Positions 8,296 to 18,333 of a stretch of DNA of 64,000 bases are shown piece by piece. A program made the translations under genes and the position numbers. Location: NCBI GenBank assembly GCA_903926385.1, contig CAIYIS010000061.1:19531-83530 (forward strand). Direction: 5' to 3'. The notes beneath the pieces were generated by a model that was given only the letters and a program-made list of their open reading frames with translations, was not told where the DNA came from and did no database searches. Position 1 is the first letter of the stretch. Each line of letters begins with the position of its first letter. Origin of the DNA: an uncultured Bacteroidota bacterium (GTDB lineage: Bacteria; Bacteroidota; Bacteroidia; 2-12-FULL-35-15).

Positions 8296-10764
8296 ATGTT
8301 TTACAAAATTAGAAAAGCTGTTGCTGTGGTGTTATTTGCATTGCCTGCAGTGGCTATGAGTCAGTATGCAGTTTCGGGAAAAGTATTTCGCAAAGATTCT
8401 AAAGAAACTATTCCGGGTGCTACTGTTAGTATTGCCGGGACGTATGCTGCTGCACTCACTAAGAGTGACGGAAGTTTTGAGTTTGAAAATGTAAAAAAAG
8501 GAAAATGTGTGCTTGTGGCCTCGTATGCAGGTTTTCAAACGGTAACTGATACATTGATGGTGGATAAACTAACCAAAGTGGAGCTGGAACTATCAGAAAA
8601 TACGGTGTTGATGGACGAAGTGGTGGTGTCGTCAACTCGAGTGGACGAAAAATCGGCAATGGCTTATAGTAATGTAAGCAAAGCCGACATAGCAGAACAG
8701 AATGTAGGGCAGGATTTGCCTTATCTGCTTAATCAATTAACATCAGTAGTTACCACTTCGGATGCCGGTGCTGGTGTGGGTTATACAGGCATACGCATAA
8801 GAGGTTCGGATGCCACCCGAGTAAATGTTACCATAAATGGAATACCTGTGAACGATGCCGAATCGCAGGGAACTTACTGGGTAGATTTGCCGGATATTGC
8901 TTCGAGCATTGATAATATACAGGTTCAGAGAGGTGCCGGAACATCAACCAATGGTGCAGGTGCTTTTGGAGGCAGCCTTAATATTCAAACCACCAAACTC
9001 AATCCGAAAGCTTATGGAGAGGTTAATTCTTCGTATGGTTCGTTCTCTACTCTTAAAAATACGGTTAATGTTGGTTCGGGATTAATCAATGATAAATTTG
9101 CTTTTGATGTACGATTATCAAAGGTCAACTCGAATGGCTTTATAAACAGAGCCACTTCCGATTTAAAATCGTATTATCTCTCGGGCGCTTATTATGGAAA
9201 GAAAACAATTATCAAATTTATTACTTTTTCGGGTGTAGAAGAAACCTATCAGGCCTGGAATGGTGTGCCCGAATCTCGCCTCAATGGCGATGTTCAGGGG
9301 ATGAATGAGTATATAAGCCGTAATTCTCTGGATGCAGAGGATGCCACTAATCTTTTGAATTCAGACAGCCGAACATATAATATGTTTACTTACAAAAATC
9401 AAGTAGATCATTACAAACAGGATTATTATCAGCTTCATTTTTCTCACGAGTTTAACCGCGAATGGAATGCTAATATTGCTTTGCATTATACCAAAGGCAA
9501 AGGATACTATGAGGAATATCGCAAGGCGGATGCCTTCAGCAATTACGGATTGGATAATGTTATTGTTGGCACAGATACCATCACAACAACCAATTTGGTG
9601 CGCAGAAGATGGCTGGATAATGATTTTTACGGAACCACATTTTCTCTTAATTATAACAACAATAAAAAATTTGCTGCCACATTGGGTGGCGCATGGAATC
9701 AGTATAAAGGTTTGCACTACGGAGAAATAATATGGGCTCAATATGCCAGCAATGGTGTGCTTCACAATAATTATTATAACGATACTGCTCTTAAAACGGA
9801 TTTCAATATGTTTGTTAAAGCCAATTATCTGGCAGGAGAACGAGTTAATTTGTATGCCGATATTCAATATCGTACAGTTGGGTATTCTTTTCTGGGATAC
9901 GACAGCAATTTAAAGAATGTTCAGCAAAGCGATATGCTCGCTTATGTAAATCCTAAATTTGGAATTAATTTTAATATCAACGACAAAGCCAGTATTTATG
10001 CTTCTTACAGCATCGCGCATAAAGAGCCCAGCCGCGATGATTATACTCAGAGCACTCCTCAAAGTCGCCCACAGGCAGAACGTTTGAGAGATATCGAAAT
10101 TGGTTATAAACATAAATTAAAGAAAATAATGTGGAGCTTGAATTATTATGCAATGAAGTATAACAATCAACTTGTGCTTACCGGGCAGGTTAATGATGTA
10201 GGAGCTTATACCCGTACCAATGTTCCGAATAGTTATCGTCAGGGTTTGGAAGCTGAATTGGGCATAAAGATCTTTAAACAATTAACCTGGAATGTAAATG
10301 CCACTTATAGCGAAAATAAAGTGGAACAGTTTAATGAGTTTATGGACGAATATGATGAAGTGTACAATTATATTGGACAACGTCAGAATACTTATGCCAA
10401 AACAGACATTGCTTTTTCTCCTGACCTGATTGCCGGTAGTACCTTAGTGTTAGAACCTGTCAGAAATTTGAAGTTTAGTTTTATCAGTAAATATGTAGGG
10501 AAACAATTTTTGGACAACACATCTGATGAGGCACGTAAACTGAATGCCTACTTTGTAAACGACTTTAGAATTAATTACACAGTTAAAACCCGTTTACTTC
10601 GTGAAATTGGTTTTACACTTTCAGTTAATAACCTTTTCAGCGAAAAATACGAGTCGAACGGATACACATATTCTTATGTTTATGCCGGAAAGCCAATTAC
10701 CGAGAACTTTTATTTCCCTCAGGCGGGATTAAATTTCATGAGCGGTATTACTCTTAAATTCTAG
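8296..10764 (+). CDS. TonB-dependent outer membrane receptor, probable thiamin transporter
   Basis: 822 residues. A signal peptide (ending AVAMSQ) precedes a carboxypeptidase-regulatory-like domain (about 25-105, with GATVSIAG and DGSFEFENVKKG). The plug domain follows (about 120-235, with GYTGIRIRGSDATRVNVTI and RGAGTSTNGAGAFGG). The rest is a 22-strand barrel ending in ...GITLKF with a terminal aromatic residue. Receptors of this family import nutrients across the outer membrane using TonB-ExbBD energy. Substrate is assigned from the TPP riboswitch directly upstream: thiamin-regulated TonB receptors are known in Bacteroidota. No pnuT or thiamin kinase follows in this window, so the inner-membrane partner must lie elsewhere. 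Confidence 0.93.
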   Translation: MFYKIRKAVAVVLFALPAVAMSQYAVSGKVFRKDSKETIPGATVSIAGTYAAALTKSDGSFEFENVKKGKCVLVASYAGFQTVTDTLMVDKLTKVELELSENTVLMDEVVVSSTRVDEKSAMAYSNVSKADIAEQNVGQDLPYLLNQLTSVVTTSDAGAGVGYTGIRIRGSDATRVNVTINGIPVNDAESQGTYWVDLPDIASSIDNIQVQRGAGTSTNGAGAFGGSLNIQTTKLNPKAYGEVNSSYGSFSTLKNTVNVGSGLINDKFAFDVRLSKVNSNGFINRATSDLKSYYLSGAYYGKKTIIKFITFSGVEETYQAWNGVPESRLNGDVQGMNEYISRNSLDAEDATNLLNSDSRTYNMFTYKNQVDHYKQDYYQLHFSHEFNREWNANIALHYTKGKGYYEEYRKADAFSNYGLDNVIVGTDTITTTNLVRRRWLDNDFYGTTFSLNYNNNKKFAATLGGAWNQYKGLHYGEIIWAQYASNGVLHNNYYNDTALKTDFNMFVKANYLAGERVNLYADIQYRTVGYSFLGYDSNLKNVQQSDMLAYVNPKFGINFNINDKASIYASYSIAHKEPSRDDYTQSTPQSRPQAERLRDIEIGYKHKLKKIMWSLNYYAMKYNNQLVLTGQVNDVGAYTRTNVPNSYRQGLEAELGIKIFKQLTWNVNATYSENKVEQFNEFMDEYDEVYNYIGQRQNTYAKTDIAFSPDLIAGSTLVLEPVRNLKFSFISKYVGKQFLDNTSDEARKLNAYFVNDFRINYTVKTRLLREIGFTLSVNNLFSEKYESNGYTYSYVYAGKPITENFYFPQAGLNFMSGITLKF

Positions 10765-10896
10765 TAGTCAAAAGGACTGTGGTTTTAGGAATTTGTACCA
10801 CAAAATAAGTATTACGTCTAATAATATTCAATTGAATTGAAATTATACTTAAAATTGTGCATCCATTGATTATAAAATTATTTAACTACAACAATT

Positions 10897-11199
10897 ATGA
10901 ACTATCAAAAAGCGATTGAGAAGGTAAAAAAATATACCAGTTTTGTAGGAAAACAAATGCATATCGAAGAACACAGAGAAAAGATTACTATAAAGAAAGT
11001 AATGCTTTGTGAAATTATCTCGTCCAAAGGAGATTCCGACCCCAAGCCGGAATACATAGTGCTGGATAATCTGGATTTGATGAAAGATAATTCGGAGAAA
11101 CTAAAAGATAAAAATCTGGATGTAATTGTTGTTTACGAAAAATCTATTCTGAACGAATCGATAGCTGCCGATTTTAATAAGAAATATCCTCTTTTATAA
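10897..11199 (+). CDS. Small hypothetical protein (100 aa)
   Basis: 100 residues from an ATG at 10897, soluble, rich in Lys/Glu/Asp. Visible pattern: an N-terminal helix (NYQKAIEKVKKYTSFVGKQM), a beta segment (KVMLCEIISSKG) and a central IVLDNLDLMKDNSEKLKDK. It lies 132 bp downstream of the TonB receptor and may be read through from it, but there is a gap with a weak hairpin (TGTGGT...ACCACA, 10778-10802). A perfect terminator follows the stop. I do not recognise the family. Its length, codon use and terminator support a real gene. Confidence 0.7.
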   Translation: MNYQKAIEKVKKYTSFVGKQMHIEEHREKITIKKVMLCEIISSKGDSDPKPEYIVLDNLDLMKDNSEKLKDKNLDVIVVYEKSILNESIAADFNKKYPLL

Positions 11200-11241
11200 A
11201 ATAAGACTACTTCTCATTCCAACTAACTTTAATAATTAAGC

Positions 11242-11277
11242 AAAAAGAAAGGGCGATTAATATCGCCCTTTCTTTTT
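11242..11277. terminator. Bidirectional Rho-independent terminator
   Basis: Perfect 16-bp stem (AAAAAGAAAGGGCGAT against ATCGCCCTTTCTTTTT) with a 4-nt loop. The A-tract and T-tract serve both convergent genes: 10897-11199 on the plus strand and yidC on the minus strand. Confidence 0.92.
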
Positions 11278-11295
11278 GTTTATAGTTTTAAATTC

Positions 11296-13191
11296 TTACT
11301 TCTTTTTGTTGTTTGCCAAAGCCTGTCTTTCCTTTGTCATTTGCTCAAGGCGTTGCTGAAACTTAGATTGTGTAACCGGTTTCTTTTTATTGTTCTGTAT
11401 TTTTGCATGTAATTTATCATGGTCGATAACGTATTTCTGCATTACCCATGTTTGTCCGAAAGTAATCATATTGGCAAGGAAATAATACCAACTCAATCCA
11501 GCCGAATAACTATTCATAAATCCTAAGAACATAATTGGCATCAGGTACATCATCCATTTCATGCCCGGCATTTGGTTTTGAGTGCCCATAAGCTGGCTAT
11601 TGCTCCAAGTATATAGTAATGTTGAAACGGTCATCAATAAAGCGAATAAACTTACATGGTCTCCATACCAAGGAACAGCGAATCCGAAATTGTAAATAGA
11701 ATCGTAAGTAGACAAATCGTGAGCCCATAGGAAACCCTGCTGACGTAATTCGATGGAAGCCGGGAAAAAGTTAAAGAGAGCAATTAGTATTGGCATTTGA
11801 AGCAATACGGGAATACAGCCAGCCATAGGATTTACACCGGCTTGTTTGTATAAAGCCATAGTAGCTTGTTGTTTTTTTACTGCATCTTCATTTTTAAATT
11901 TCTCATTTATCTCATCTATTTCCGGCTTCAGTACTTTCATTTTAGCTGAAGAAAGAACTGTTTTGTAAGCAATCGGTAATAAAAGGAGTTTAATAATGAT
12001 GGTAAGTATTAAAATAATAATACCATAATTCATGTGGAATCCATCAAGGAAATTGAATATCGGAATTACCAGGAAACGGTTAATCCAGCCAAATATTTTC
12101 CAACCGAGAGCAATTTGTTTTTCCAAATCAACATCATATTTTTTTAATGTTTTGAAATGGTTGGGCCCAAAGTAAAAACGCATTCCATACGAATCATTTT
12201 GTTGTGCATTGTAAGGTATGGAGAAAGAAGCGGTATAGTTTTTAATGTATTTTACTGAAGTCTTTTCCATTGCCGATTCCACTTCTGTATGTTTGTCGAA
12301 TGCATTGTCAGCAATTAATACAGAAGTAAAGAATTGTTGTTTGAACGCCACCCATTTTACCTTCTTGTCAAACGATTTTTTGTCTTCCGAACCTTCGCTT
12401 ATCTTATCAACACCATCTTCAATTGTGTTAAAGTAAACTGTTGAAGCTCGTTGCTGGTTTTGGTGATTTTGCTCCAGTTTAGGAGTACGCATTTGCCAGT
12501 TAAGTTTCAAATCCGTTGTGTTGTTAGCAATAACATCCTGCATTCCGGCAGTGTTTATGCGGAAGCCTAACATATATTCATTTCCTGTTAATGAATAAAC
12601 ATATTCAATGTACTTACCTTTACTGCCTGCATACAGACGCATCGATAGACTTTTAGTGTCAGTTCCGGTAATTTTGAAAGCCTGTCCTTCTGGAGTAAAA
12701 TAAAGAGAGTCGGTGGAGAATGGTTTGCCAAATGCATTGAATTGAATATTCTGAGTAGACGAATCGGCATCGAATAATCTTAGTGGTTTACCATCGTAAG
12801 TTTTATAGTTTTTTAATTCAACCGAAGCTATACGTCCTCCTTTGGCTGACACGTTAACTTTCATTACTTCATTTTCGAGAGTAATAATCTCGTTCGAACC
12901 TTTAGCGGCATCAACAAACCCTCCGTAAGCAGACTTTTGCAGAATGGCTTTTGCCGAATCAGATAAATTAGCTGTGGTATTTGCAGTGCCGGCCACTCCG
13001 TTGTTTCCGGTTACATTCTTTTTAGTGTTGAGCGAAGCTAATTTTGCTTTTTGGATTTCATTAAACTTAAAAGTTGAATCTTGAATGTGTTTAAGTTTTG
13101 CCTGCTCCAAAGCGGTTGGCTGACTAAAGTACAACCAGCCGATTAATATTCCCCCTATAATGACAAGGCCAATTACCGAATTTTTATCCAT
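11296..13191 (-). CDS. yidC: Membrane protein insertase YidC
   Basis: 631 residues, the usual size for a Bacteroidota YidC. TM1 is at the extreme N-terminus (NSVIGLVIIGGILIGWLYFS). A large periplasmic beta-sandwich domain spans about 60-355. The conserved insertase core then follows: the segment with GIIILILTIIIKLLLLPIAY, the Lys/Glu-rich cytoplasmic hairpin, the QMPILIALFNFFPASIELR helix, the MSYL-like MKWMMYLMPIMFLGFMNSYSAG segment, and a basic C-terminal tail (KKKPVTQSKFQQRL...NNKKK). YidC inserts and folds inner-membrane proteins with or without SecYEG. A -7 promoter box lies 34 nt upstream of the start. In other Bacteroidota yidC is commonly near pyrG; that gene is not seen here. Confidence 0.97.
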   Translation of the reverse strand: MDKNSVIGLVIIGGILIGWLYFSQPTALEQAKLKHIQDSTFKFNEIQKAKLASLNTKKNVTGNNGVAGTANTTANLSDSAKAILQKSAYGGFVDAAKGSNEIITLENEVMKVNVSAKGGRIASVELKNYKTYDGKPLRLFDADSSTQNIQFNAFGKPFSTDSLYFTPEGQAFKITGTDTKSLSMRLYAGSKGKYIEYVYSLTGNEYMLGFRINTAGMQDVIANNTTDLKLNWQMRTPKLEQNHQNQQRASTVYFNTIEDGVDKISEGSEDKKSFDKKVKWVAFKQQFFTSVLIADNAFDKHTEVESAMEKTSVKYIKNYTASFSIPYNAQQNDSYGMRFYFGPNHFKTLKKYDVDLEKQIALGWKIFGWINRFLVIPIFNFLDGFHMNYGIIILILTIIIKLLLLPIAYKTVLSSAKMKVLKPEIDEINEKFKNEDAVKKQQATMALYKQAGVNPMAGCIPVLLQMPILIALFNFFPASIELRQQGFLWAHDLSTYDSIYNFGFAVPWYGDHVSLFALLMTVSTLLYTWSNSQLMGTQNQMPGMKWMMYLMPIMFLGFMNSYSAGLSWYYFLANMITFGQTWVMQKYVIDHDKLHAKIQNNKKKPVTQSKFQQRLEQMTKERQALANNKKK

Positions 13192-13224
13192 TTCTATTTA
13201 ATATATGTCTTTTTTTTAAGGGCG

Positions 13225-13232
13225 CAAAGATA
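13225..13232 (-). promoter_or_regulatory. Candidate -7 element for yidC
   Basis: Minus-strand TATCTTTG followed by CG is a perfect TAnnTTTG box 34 nt upstream of the yidC ATG. No good TTTG is seen at the expected -33 distance. Confidence 0.5.
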
Positions 13233-13290
13233 ATAATAATTCTATGTTGCGATAGGTTAATAAGTGTTATAAGGAAAAGGTGAAAAGAGC

Positions 13291-15315
13291 TTACTTCTCC
13301 ACTATTTTAAACTCTGTTCTTCTGTTCTTGGCTCTGCCTGCAGGTGTTGAATTGTCAGCGACCGGTTGAGTAGAACCAAAACCTTTAAAGGCAAGCAGGC
13401 GGCTTTCGTTAATGCCTTTTGCCAGTAATATATCCCTTACAGTAAATGCTCTGTCGGCTGATAAAGCAAGATTGGCTTTTTCGTTACCTACATTATCGGT
13501 ATGACCATAAATCTCTATCTTCAGAGAAGGATGTGCTCTCAGAAAATCTATAAATTCTTCAAGAACGATAAGCGAACGAGGGTCTAAAGTTGCTGCATTG
13601 GTAGCATAGTAAATATCGTTAAGTGGATACGTTTGTCCAATCTTAAGTGTGTCGGTTACCATGTTTACTTTAGCCGGTTTTGCATTTATCAATGAATCCT
13701 TTGAAACTAATTGCGAACTGAAAGCATAATTATCTTTTTTTACGGTCACAATTAAATCGTGTTTTTCTTTTGCATTCACCATCACAGCATAGGTTCCAGT
13801 TAGGGTATCGACCATAGCTTTTGTTACTTTTTTGGTAACAGCATCTTTCACTTCTACATCAAATTTCTTGATGTCGCTATTACCTTTGTCTTCAATATTT
13901 CCTTTAAAGAAGGCTACTTCATCCGGACGAGCTTCTTTATACAATTCAAATGAATAAATATCTAAACCTCCCACAGATTTACCTTTTATTCTTCCGTTGG
14001 CGCTCGAAGTAAAATAGCCAAGATGCCCGTCTGTACTTACGAAGAATCCTAAGTCATCAGAAGTGGTGTTGATAGGAACTCCAATGTTTTTAGGTTCCAG
14101 CCATTCGCCTTTATCGTTTTTGCGAGCATAAAAAATATCAAATCCTCCTATTCCGGGCTGTCCGGATGAAGAAAAATAAAGCGTTTGAAAGTCGGAGTGA
14201 ATAAACGGACATTTTTCATCACCATTGGTATTGATGGTTCGGCCCAGGTTAGCAGGTTTACTCCATAAACCGGTGAAGTCATCTCTTTTGGTTACATAGA
14301 TATCGATTCCTCCGTATCCACCCAGACGGTCGGAAGCGAAGTATAATGTTTTACCATCAGAAGCCAGCGAAGGCTGAGAGTCCCATCTAATAGGGTCGTT
14401 TATCCCTTCCACTTTCTTAGGCTTTGACCATTCTCCGTCTGAATAATCAGAATAATAAATATCGTAATTCATGTTTCCGCCTTTTTCCAGCACTCCCATG
14501 GTAAAGTAAAGATGCTTGTTGTCGATACTGATGGTGGCACCGCCTTCGTTTCCTCCTTCATTAAATGGAGGTGGCATAGGTCCGCCTTTATCAAATATTC
14601 CTGTTTTCATATTTCGCTTGCTGATGCAAAACATATCTCTGAGATTATCTTCTTGCTGAAATGTTGCGTTACGGTCTTTGTACTCCACTTTGCGTGTGTA
14701 CAACATCGATTCATCATCCGGAGCAATTATTGGCAAATACTCATCTTTGTCGGTGCAAATACCTGCTACCGGTTTTGGGTCGAATGGAACAGGATGGCCC
14801 ATAATTTCGCTGAAAGACTTAGCATATTTCATCATATCCTTAGCTTGAGAAATAAAAGCTGGATAGTTTTTGTTGAACTTGGTATCATCATCCGATTTGT
14901 AATTCAAGAACAATTTCAGATACTTTGTACAACTGTCCCATTTTTCTTCCTCATAATAAATGAATCCTAAATAATAAGGCGGGTCGGAATGGTAATTAGG
15001 GCACAGCTGAATTACTTTTTTGAAATAAGGTTCGGTTGGCTTAAACGAAGCGTTAGCATAAATCAATGTTTTAATTCTTTCTTCGGCATACGCAAAATTG
15101 GCATCTACATAATCAGGTTCCAGGTCGAGGGCCTTTTTGAGAAAGTCCAAACGCTCTTCCTTTTTATTCTTTTTATCCATTCCCTGCTGATAAAGCTTCA
15201 CTGCTTTTTCATTGTCCATTTGCTGACATTTTTTTTCGTCCTGTGCAAAAGATTGAAACGAAATAAATACAGCAGAAAGAAGAAAGATGATTTTGTAATA
15301 TCGATTCATACTCAT
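13291..15315 (-). CDS. PorE-like TPR / beta-propeller / CRD / OmpA-domain protein
   Basis: 674 residues. Signal peptide (RYYKIIFLLSAVFISFQSFAQ region); the ATG at 15309 (MNRYYK) is an equally good start. About 35-160 are TPR-like helices (EERLDFLKKALDLEPDYVDANFAYAEE pattern). About 180-460 are PD40/WD40-like blades (LYFASDRLGGYGGIDIYV, LYFSSSGQPGIGGFDIFYA). About 470-550 look like a carboxypeptidase-regulatory domain. The C-terminal OmpA domain binds peptidoglycan, with the signature IEIYGHTDNVG...LSADRA...GFGSTQP...NRRTEF. The same four-domain order is described for PorE (PG1058) of the T9SS in Porphyromonas gingivalis. T9SS cargo proteins in this window fit that role, but OmpA-PD40 proteins are numerous in the phylum. 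Confidence 0.88.
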   Translation of the reverse strand: MSMNRYYKIIFLLSAVFISFQSFAQDEKKCQQMDNEKAVKLYQQGMDKKNKKEERLDFLKKALDLEPDYVDANFAYAEERIKTLIYANASFKPTEPYFKKVIQLCPNYHSDPPYYLGFIYYEEEKWDSCTKYLKLFLNYKSDDDTKFNKNYPAFISQAKDMMKYAKSFSEIMGHPVPFDPKPVAGICTDKDEYLPIIAPDDESMLYTRKVEYKDRNATFQQEDNLRDMFCISKRNMKTGIFDKGGPMPPPFNEGGNEGGATISIDNKHLYFTMGVLEKGGNMNYDIYYSDYSDGEWSKPKKVEGINDPIRWDSQPSLASDGKTLYFASDRLGGYGGIDIYVTKRDDFTGLWSKPANLGRTINTNGDEKCPFIHSDFQTLYFSSSGQPGIGGFDIFYARKNDKGEWLEPKNIGVPINTTSDDLGFFVSTDGHLGYFTSSANGRIKGKSVGGLDIYSFELYKEARPDEVAFFKGNIEDKGNSDIKKFDVEVKDAVTKKVTKAMVDTLTGTYAVMVNAKEKHDLIVTVKKDNYAFSSQLVSKDSLINAKPAKVNMVTDTLKIGQTYPLNDIYYATNAATLDPRSLIVLEEFIDFLRAHPSLKIEIYGHTDNVGNEKANLALSADRAFTVRDILLAKGINESRLLAFKGFGSTQPVADNSTPAGRAKNRRTEFKIVEK

Positions 15316-15373
15316 TGAAAAGAAAATAATTTTTTAAAGTATAGTTTTAATTTTTGTTTGTATTGTTGAATCA

Positions 15374-15414
15374 TCTCTTCCCTGTCAGAGTTTGGAACAC
15401 TGACAGGGAAGAGA
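15374..15414 (-). terminator. Hairpin downstream of the AsmA-like gene
   Basis: A 15-bp stem (TCTCTTCCCTGTCAG against CTGACAGGGAAGAGA) lies in the 107-bp gap between the AsmA-like gene and the OmpA gene. It lacks a strong T-run, so attenuation or mRNA stabilisation is possible. Confidence 0.6.
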
Positions 15415-15422
15415 GAAAAGAA

Positions 15423-18233
15423 TTACTTCGCAAGTTTTTTGTCCGATTCGGCTTTTGCTTTCAGTAATATATCATCCGCTTTTTTATTTGCTTCGTCCAC
15501 TATTTTCTGAGTCTTTTTATCCACTTCAGTTTTGGCGTTCGGAGCAGCGGCTTTAGCTGCCATCTTTGCTATCGGGTTGTTAATATCATTGATGTTTTTA
15601 TCAATGGCTGCATAGCCTTCCGATTTTGTACGGTCAGCCAATGCTCTAGCATCAGCCTTTATCTTGTCGGCTTGGGCTTGCGCATCTTTCATAATTTTAT
15701 CAGCCTCTTCTTTTGCTTTATCCTTAGCCATGTCCACAACTTTCGACACAACTTCTTTTACCTGCTCTTTGGGAGCTTGATCGGAGTTAAATAAATCTGT
15801 CTTTATAGTTGGTTTGCTTATAGTACCGCCAAACAAAGCTTTGATCTTTATTTTATCTCCCATTTTCACATTGGTTCCGGCTTGTTTATTAAACTGGTCG
15901 AGTAAACCACCTGCCACAGCATTAGCTTGCGAACCAAATTCTGATCGAGGTATCTCCAGATTCCAGGTGTAATCAATAGTTTGATCAAATCCTGTTGAAC
16001 CTTTTACCTTACCAGTTACATTACCCGATTTTATTGGCATTTCCTGAACCTGTACTCTTCCATCTTTAAATTCATAAGTAGCGTTGATATTTTCGAAAGT
16101 TAGTTTTTTATATTTTTCCTGCTTCAATGCATCTGCCAGTTTGTTGATGGGTTCAAAGCCTTCCACAGTAACACTTTTGGTTTCCAGTTTTCCTCCGCCC
16201 GACAACGTTTTCAAATCGGGAGACATGTGCTGGTCGAGGTTGGTTGCAAATCTCATTTGTGTGCCAAACTTACCTTTTGCGTATTTGCCGATAGGCGCAA
16301 GTTTCTGAGCACTGTTGAATGTTTTAAATGTTTTAGGAATATCGAAGTTAGCTATATCAATATCAAAATCTACCGAAGGCTTTTTGATGTTTTGCGTATT
16401 GTACACACCACTCATCTTTAATGAACCTTCCATTTGGTTCATCTCCATTTTCAAATTGCTTAACGACATTTTGCTATCCTTAACACCCACACCACCGCTC
16501 ATAGCAGTGATATCAAGATTGTCGTAAAGTATTCTGGCAATGTTCACCGAAAGATTTACATCCAGATTAGACGGTACAGCCACTACACTCATTTTAGCTG
16601 TATCGGCTGTGGCCGCGGCTTTAGGCTTAGTGGTATCTTTAGGCATAAATTCATTCAAATCTATCAGCGAAGATTTTAAATTGAATGAGCCTTTCAAGAG
16701 TTCATTCTTTAATGCATATTGCAAAAAGTTGTCGATGCGGCCATCCATGCTGAAATCGCTTCTTCCTACCTTAGCATTCAATTTAGATAACTCCACATAT
16801 TTAGGTGTGAACTCCAATGCTAACTGACTAATTTGAGTTGGATAGTTCAGCGATTTAGATTTGTAATTCATATTGGTAATGCTGAGTTGTCCGCGAGCAT
16901 CAAATTTTTCGTATTGCTGTTTTTCAATAGCACTCATGCGGCCTTTCATTTTAATATCCGCATTAATATTACCATTGAGGTCGTCTCCTTTTTCGAGCGG
17001 AATAACATCACGCATGCTGGCAAGGTTTATTTTGGCCATTACTTCGGCAACTATATTTGCATCTGATACAGGAGTTGAAACATGCATCTTCGCATCAACC
17101 GGATTACCGCCCATCTCCACATGAAACTTCGTTAAGTCGATTACGGTAGCATCGGTAACTCCGGTTTTATTATCTACCGTTAAATCTACCTCAATGTTGG
17201 TAGCCGCTTTAGGCAAAGAAGGATATTGGAACATGGCATTTTGAATGAGCAATTTTAAACCATAAGCCGGCATGGTCTTATCATTGTAAATACCTTTAGC
17301 AAATCCATTAAGTGCAAGCGTTCCCGATGTTTTTACATCTTTGAAGTCTTTGGTGTAAACGCCCGGTACCAATGATAGAATGTTTTTGAACTCCGTTTGA
17401 TTGGCTTTAAATTTCAAGTCCATGTCCATATCTTTTTTGGGCATGGCAAAGTATCCATCCAAACCAAGTGTAAGTTCGTTGAACGAAAACTCATTCTCTT
17501 TAAATGTAAATTTAAAATTCGGCATATCGGCATCCAAGTCCACTTTTAGGCGGGTTTTAACTTTGTTCATGTAACTGATGCCACCGTAATTGATGCTTAG
17601 TTTTTCTATCTCGGTTAATGTTTGCAACAAGAAATTATCCGAAGTAAAATCACCGCTCAAATTAAAATTCATGTCGTATAGCTCAGCTTTCATGCCCATT
17701 TTGGCATCATCGTATACTATGTATCCGTTTTTAATTTGTAGTTTCTTCAACGTCATCTTGAACTTCGAAGGTTCGGAAGGTGCAGCTTTGGTGGTATCTG
17801 AGCTAGGTTTGGTTATGTCCCAGTTAGCTTTCCCGTTTTTCATCACCAGGGCATGTATGCGAGGTTGATTGATGGAAATAGAGTTTATCTTGTAGTTATC
17901 GCCTTTGATAACACTCATCAAATTTAAACCTACCGAAAGATTTTTGGTAAACAACAACGTGTCGCCTTCGAAATCGCCAACATTGGCAACGCTTACATTG
18001 TCGATAGACAAAGAGAAGTTAGGGAAGGATGTAAGTAAAGTTAAATCGAAATCACCAAAATTAATCGAAGCATTCAAACTTTTGTTGGCTTCATCTTTTA
18101 CAAATTGTACAATTTGTTTTTTGAAAACAAATGGCGCAATGATGATTAAAATAATCAGCACTAAAAACGTGATTCCTGTCCATTTTAAAATTCTGCGGAA
18201 TAAGCTTTTTTTCTGTTTGTGATGTCTCGACAT
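15423..18233 (-). CDS. AsmA-family protein (inner-membrane anchored, periplasmic)
   Basis: 936 residues. A basic N-terminus (SRHHKQKKSLFRRILKW) and one TM segment (GITFLVLIILIIIAPFVF) anchor a long periplasmic part. The start of the AsmA domain is clear (NASINFGDFDLTLLTSFPNFSLSIDNVSVAN). About 180-800 are beta-rich repeats of the kind seen in the AsmA/TamB lipid-transfer superfamily. About 850-936 are an Ala/Lys/Asp/Glu-rich helix with coiled-coil character (KAKEEADKIMKDAQAQADK...), which is unusual as a C-terminal addition. Family members influence outer-membrane lipid transport and biogenesis. The gene precedes the PorE-like gene and yidC on the same strand, an envelope-biogenesis group. 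Confidence 0.88.
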   Translation of the reverse strand: MSRHHKQKKSLFRRILKWTGITFLVLIILIIIAPFVFKKQIVQFVKDEANKSLNASINFGDFDLTLLTSFPNFSLSIDNVSVANVGDFEGDTLLFTKNLSVGLNLMSVIKGDNYKINSISINQPRIHALVMKNGKANWDITKPSSDTTKAAPSEPSKFKMTLKKLQIKNGYIVYDDAKMGMKAELYDMNFNLSGDFTSDNFLLQTLTEIEKLSINYGGISYMNKVKTRLKVDLDADMPNFKFTFKENEFSFNELTLGLDGYFAMPKKDMDMDLKFKANQTEFKNILSLVPGVYTKDFKDVKTSGTLALNGFAKGIYNDKTMPAYGLKLLIQNAMFQYPSLPKAATNIEVDLTVDNKTGVTDATVIDLTKFHVEMGGNPVDAKMHVSTPVSDANIVAEVMAKINLASMRDVIPLEKGDDLNGNINADIKMKGRMSAIEKQQYEKFDARGQLSITNMNYKSKSLNYPTQISQLALEFTPKYVELSKLNAKVGRSDFSMDGRIDNFLQYALKNELLKGSFNLKSSLIDLNEFMPKDTTKPKAAATADTAKMSVVAVPSNLDVNLSVNIARILYDNLDITAMSGGVGVKDSKMSLSNLKMEMNQMEGSLKMSGVYNTQNIKKPSVDFDIDIANFDIPKTFKTFNSAQKLAPIGKYAKGKFGTQMRFATNLDQHMSPDLKTLSGGGKLETKSVTVEGFEPINKLADALKQEKYKKLTFENINATYEFKDGRVQVQEMPIKSGNVTGKVKGSTGFDQTIDYTWNLEIPRSEFGSQANAVAGGLLDQFNKQAGTNVKMGDKIKIKALFGGTISKPTIKTDLFNSDQAPKEQVKEVVSKVVDMAKDKAKEEADKIMKDAQAQADKIKADARALADRTKSEGYAAIDKNINDINNPIAKMAAKAAAPNAKTEVDKKTQKIVDEANKKADDILLKAKAESDKKLAK

Positions 18234-18333
18234 GATGGTTTTTTATTTGTTGTTGTTTATTATTTATTGTTTGTTTTGATTTAGTTTATTGTAATGCGAT
18301 AAAGTATTGTCAGATAAAAAATATTATGCTTTC

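Noticed and set aside
9361..9867. 168-codon minus-strand ORF opposite the TonB receptor
   Set aside because: Antisense shadow of a clear receptor barrel; Ile/Ser/Cys-rich, no protein character.
14512..14970. 152-codon plus-strand ORF opposite the OmpA gene
   Set aside because: Antisense shadow of a domain-supported gene.
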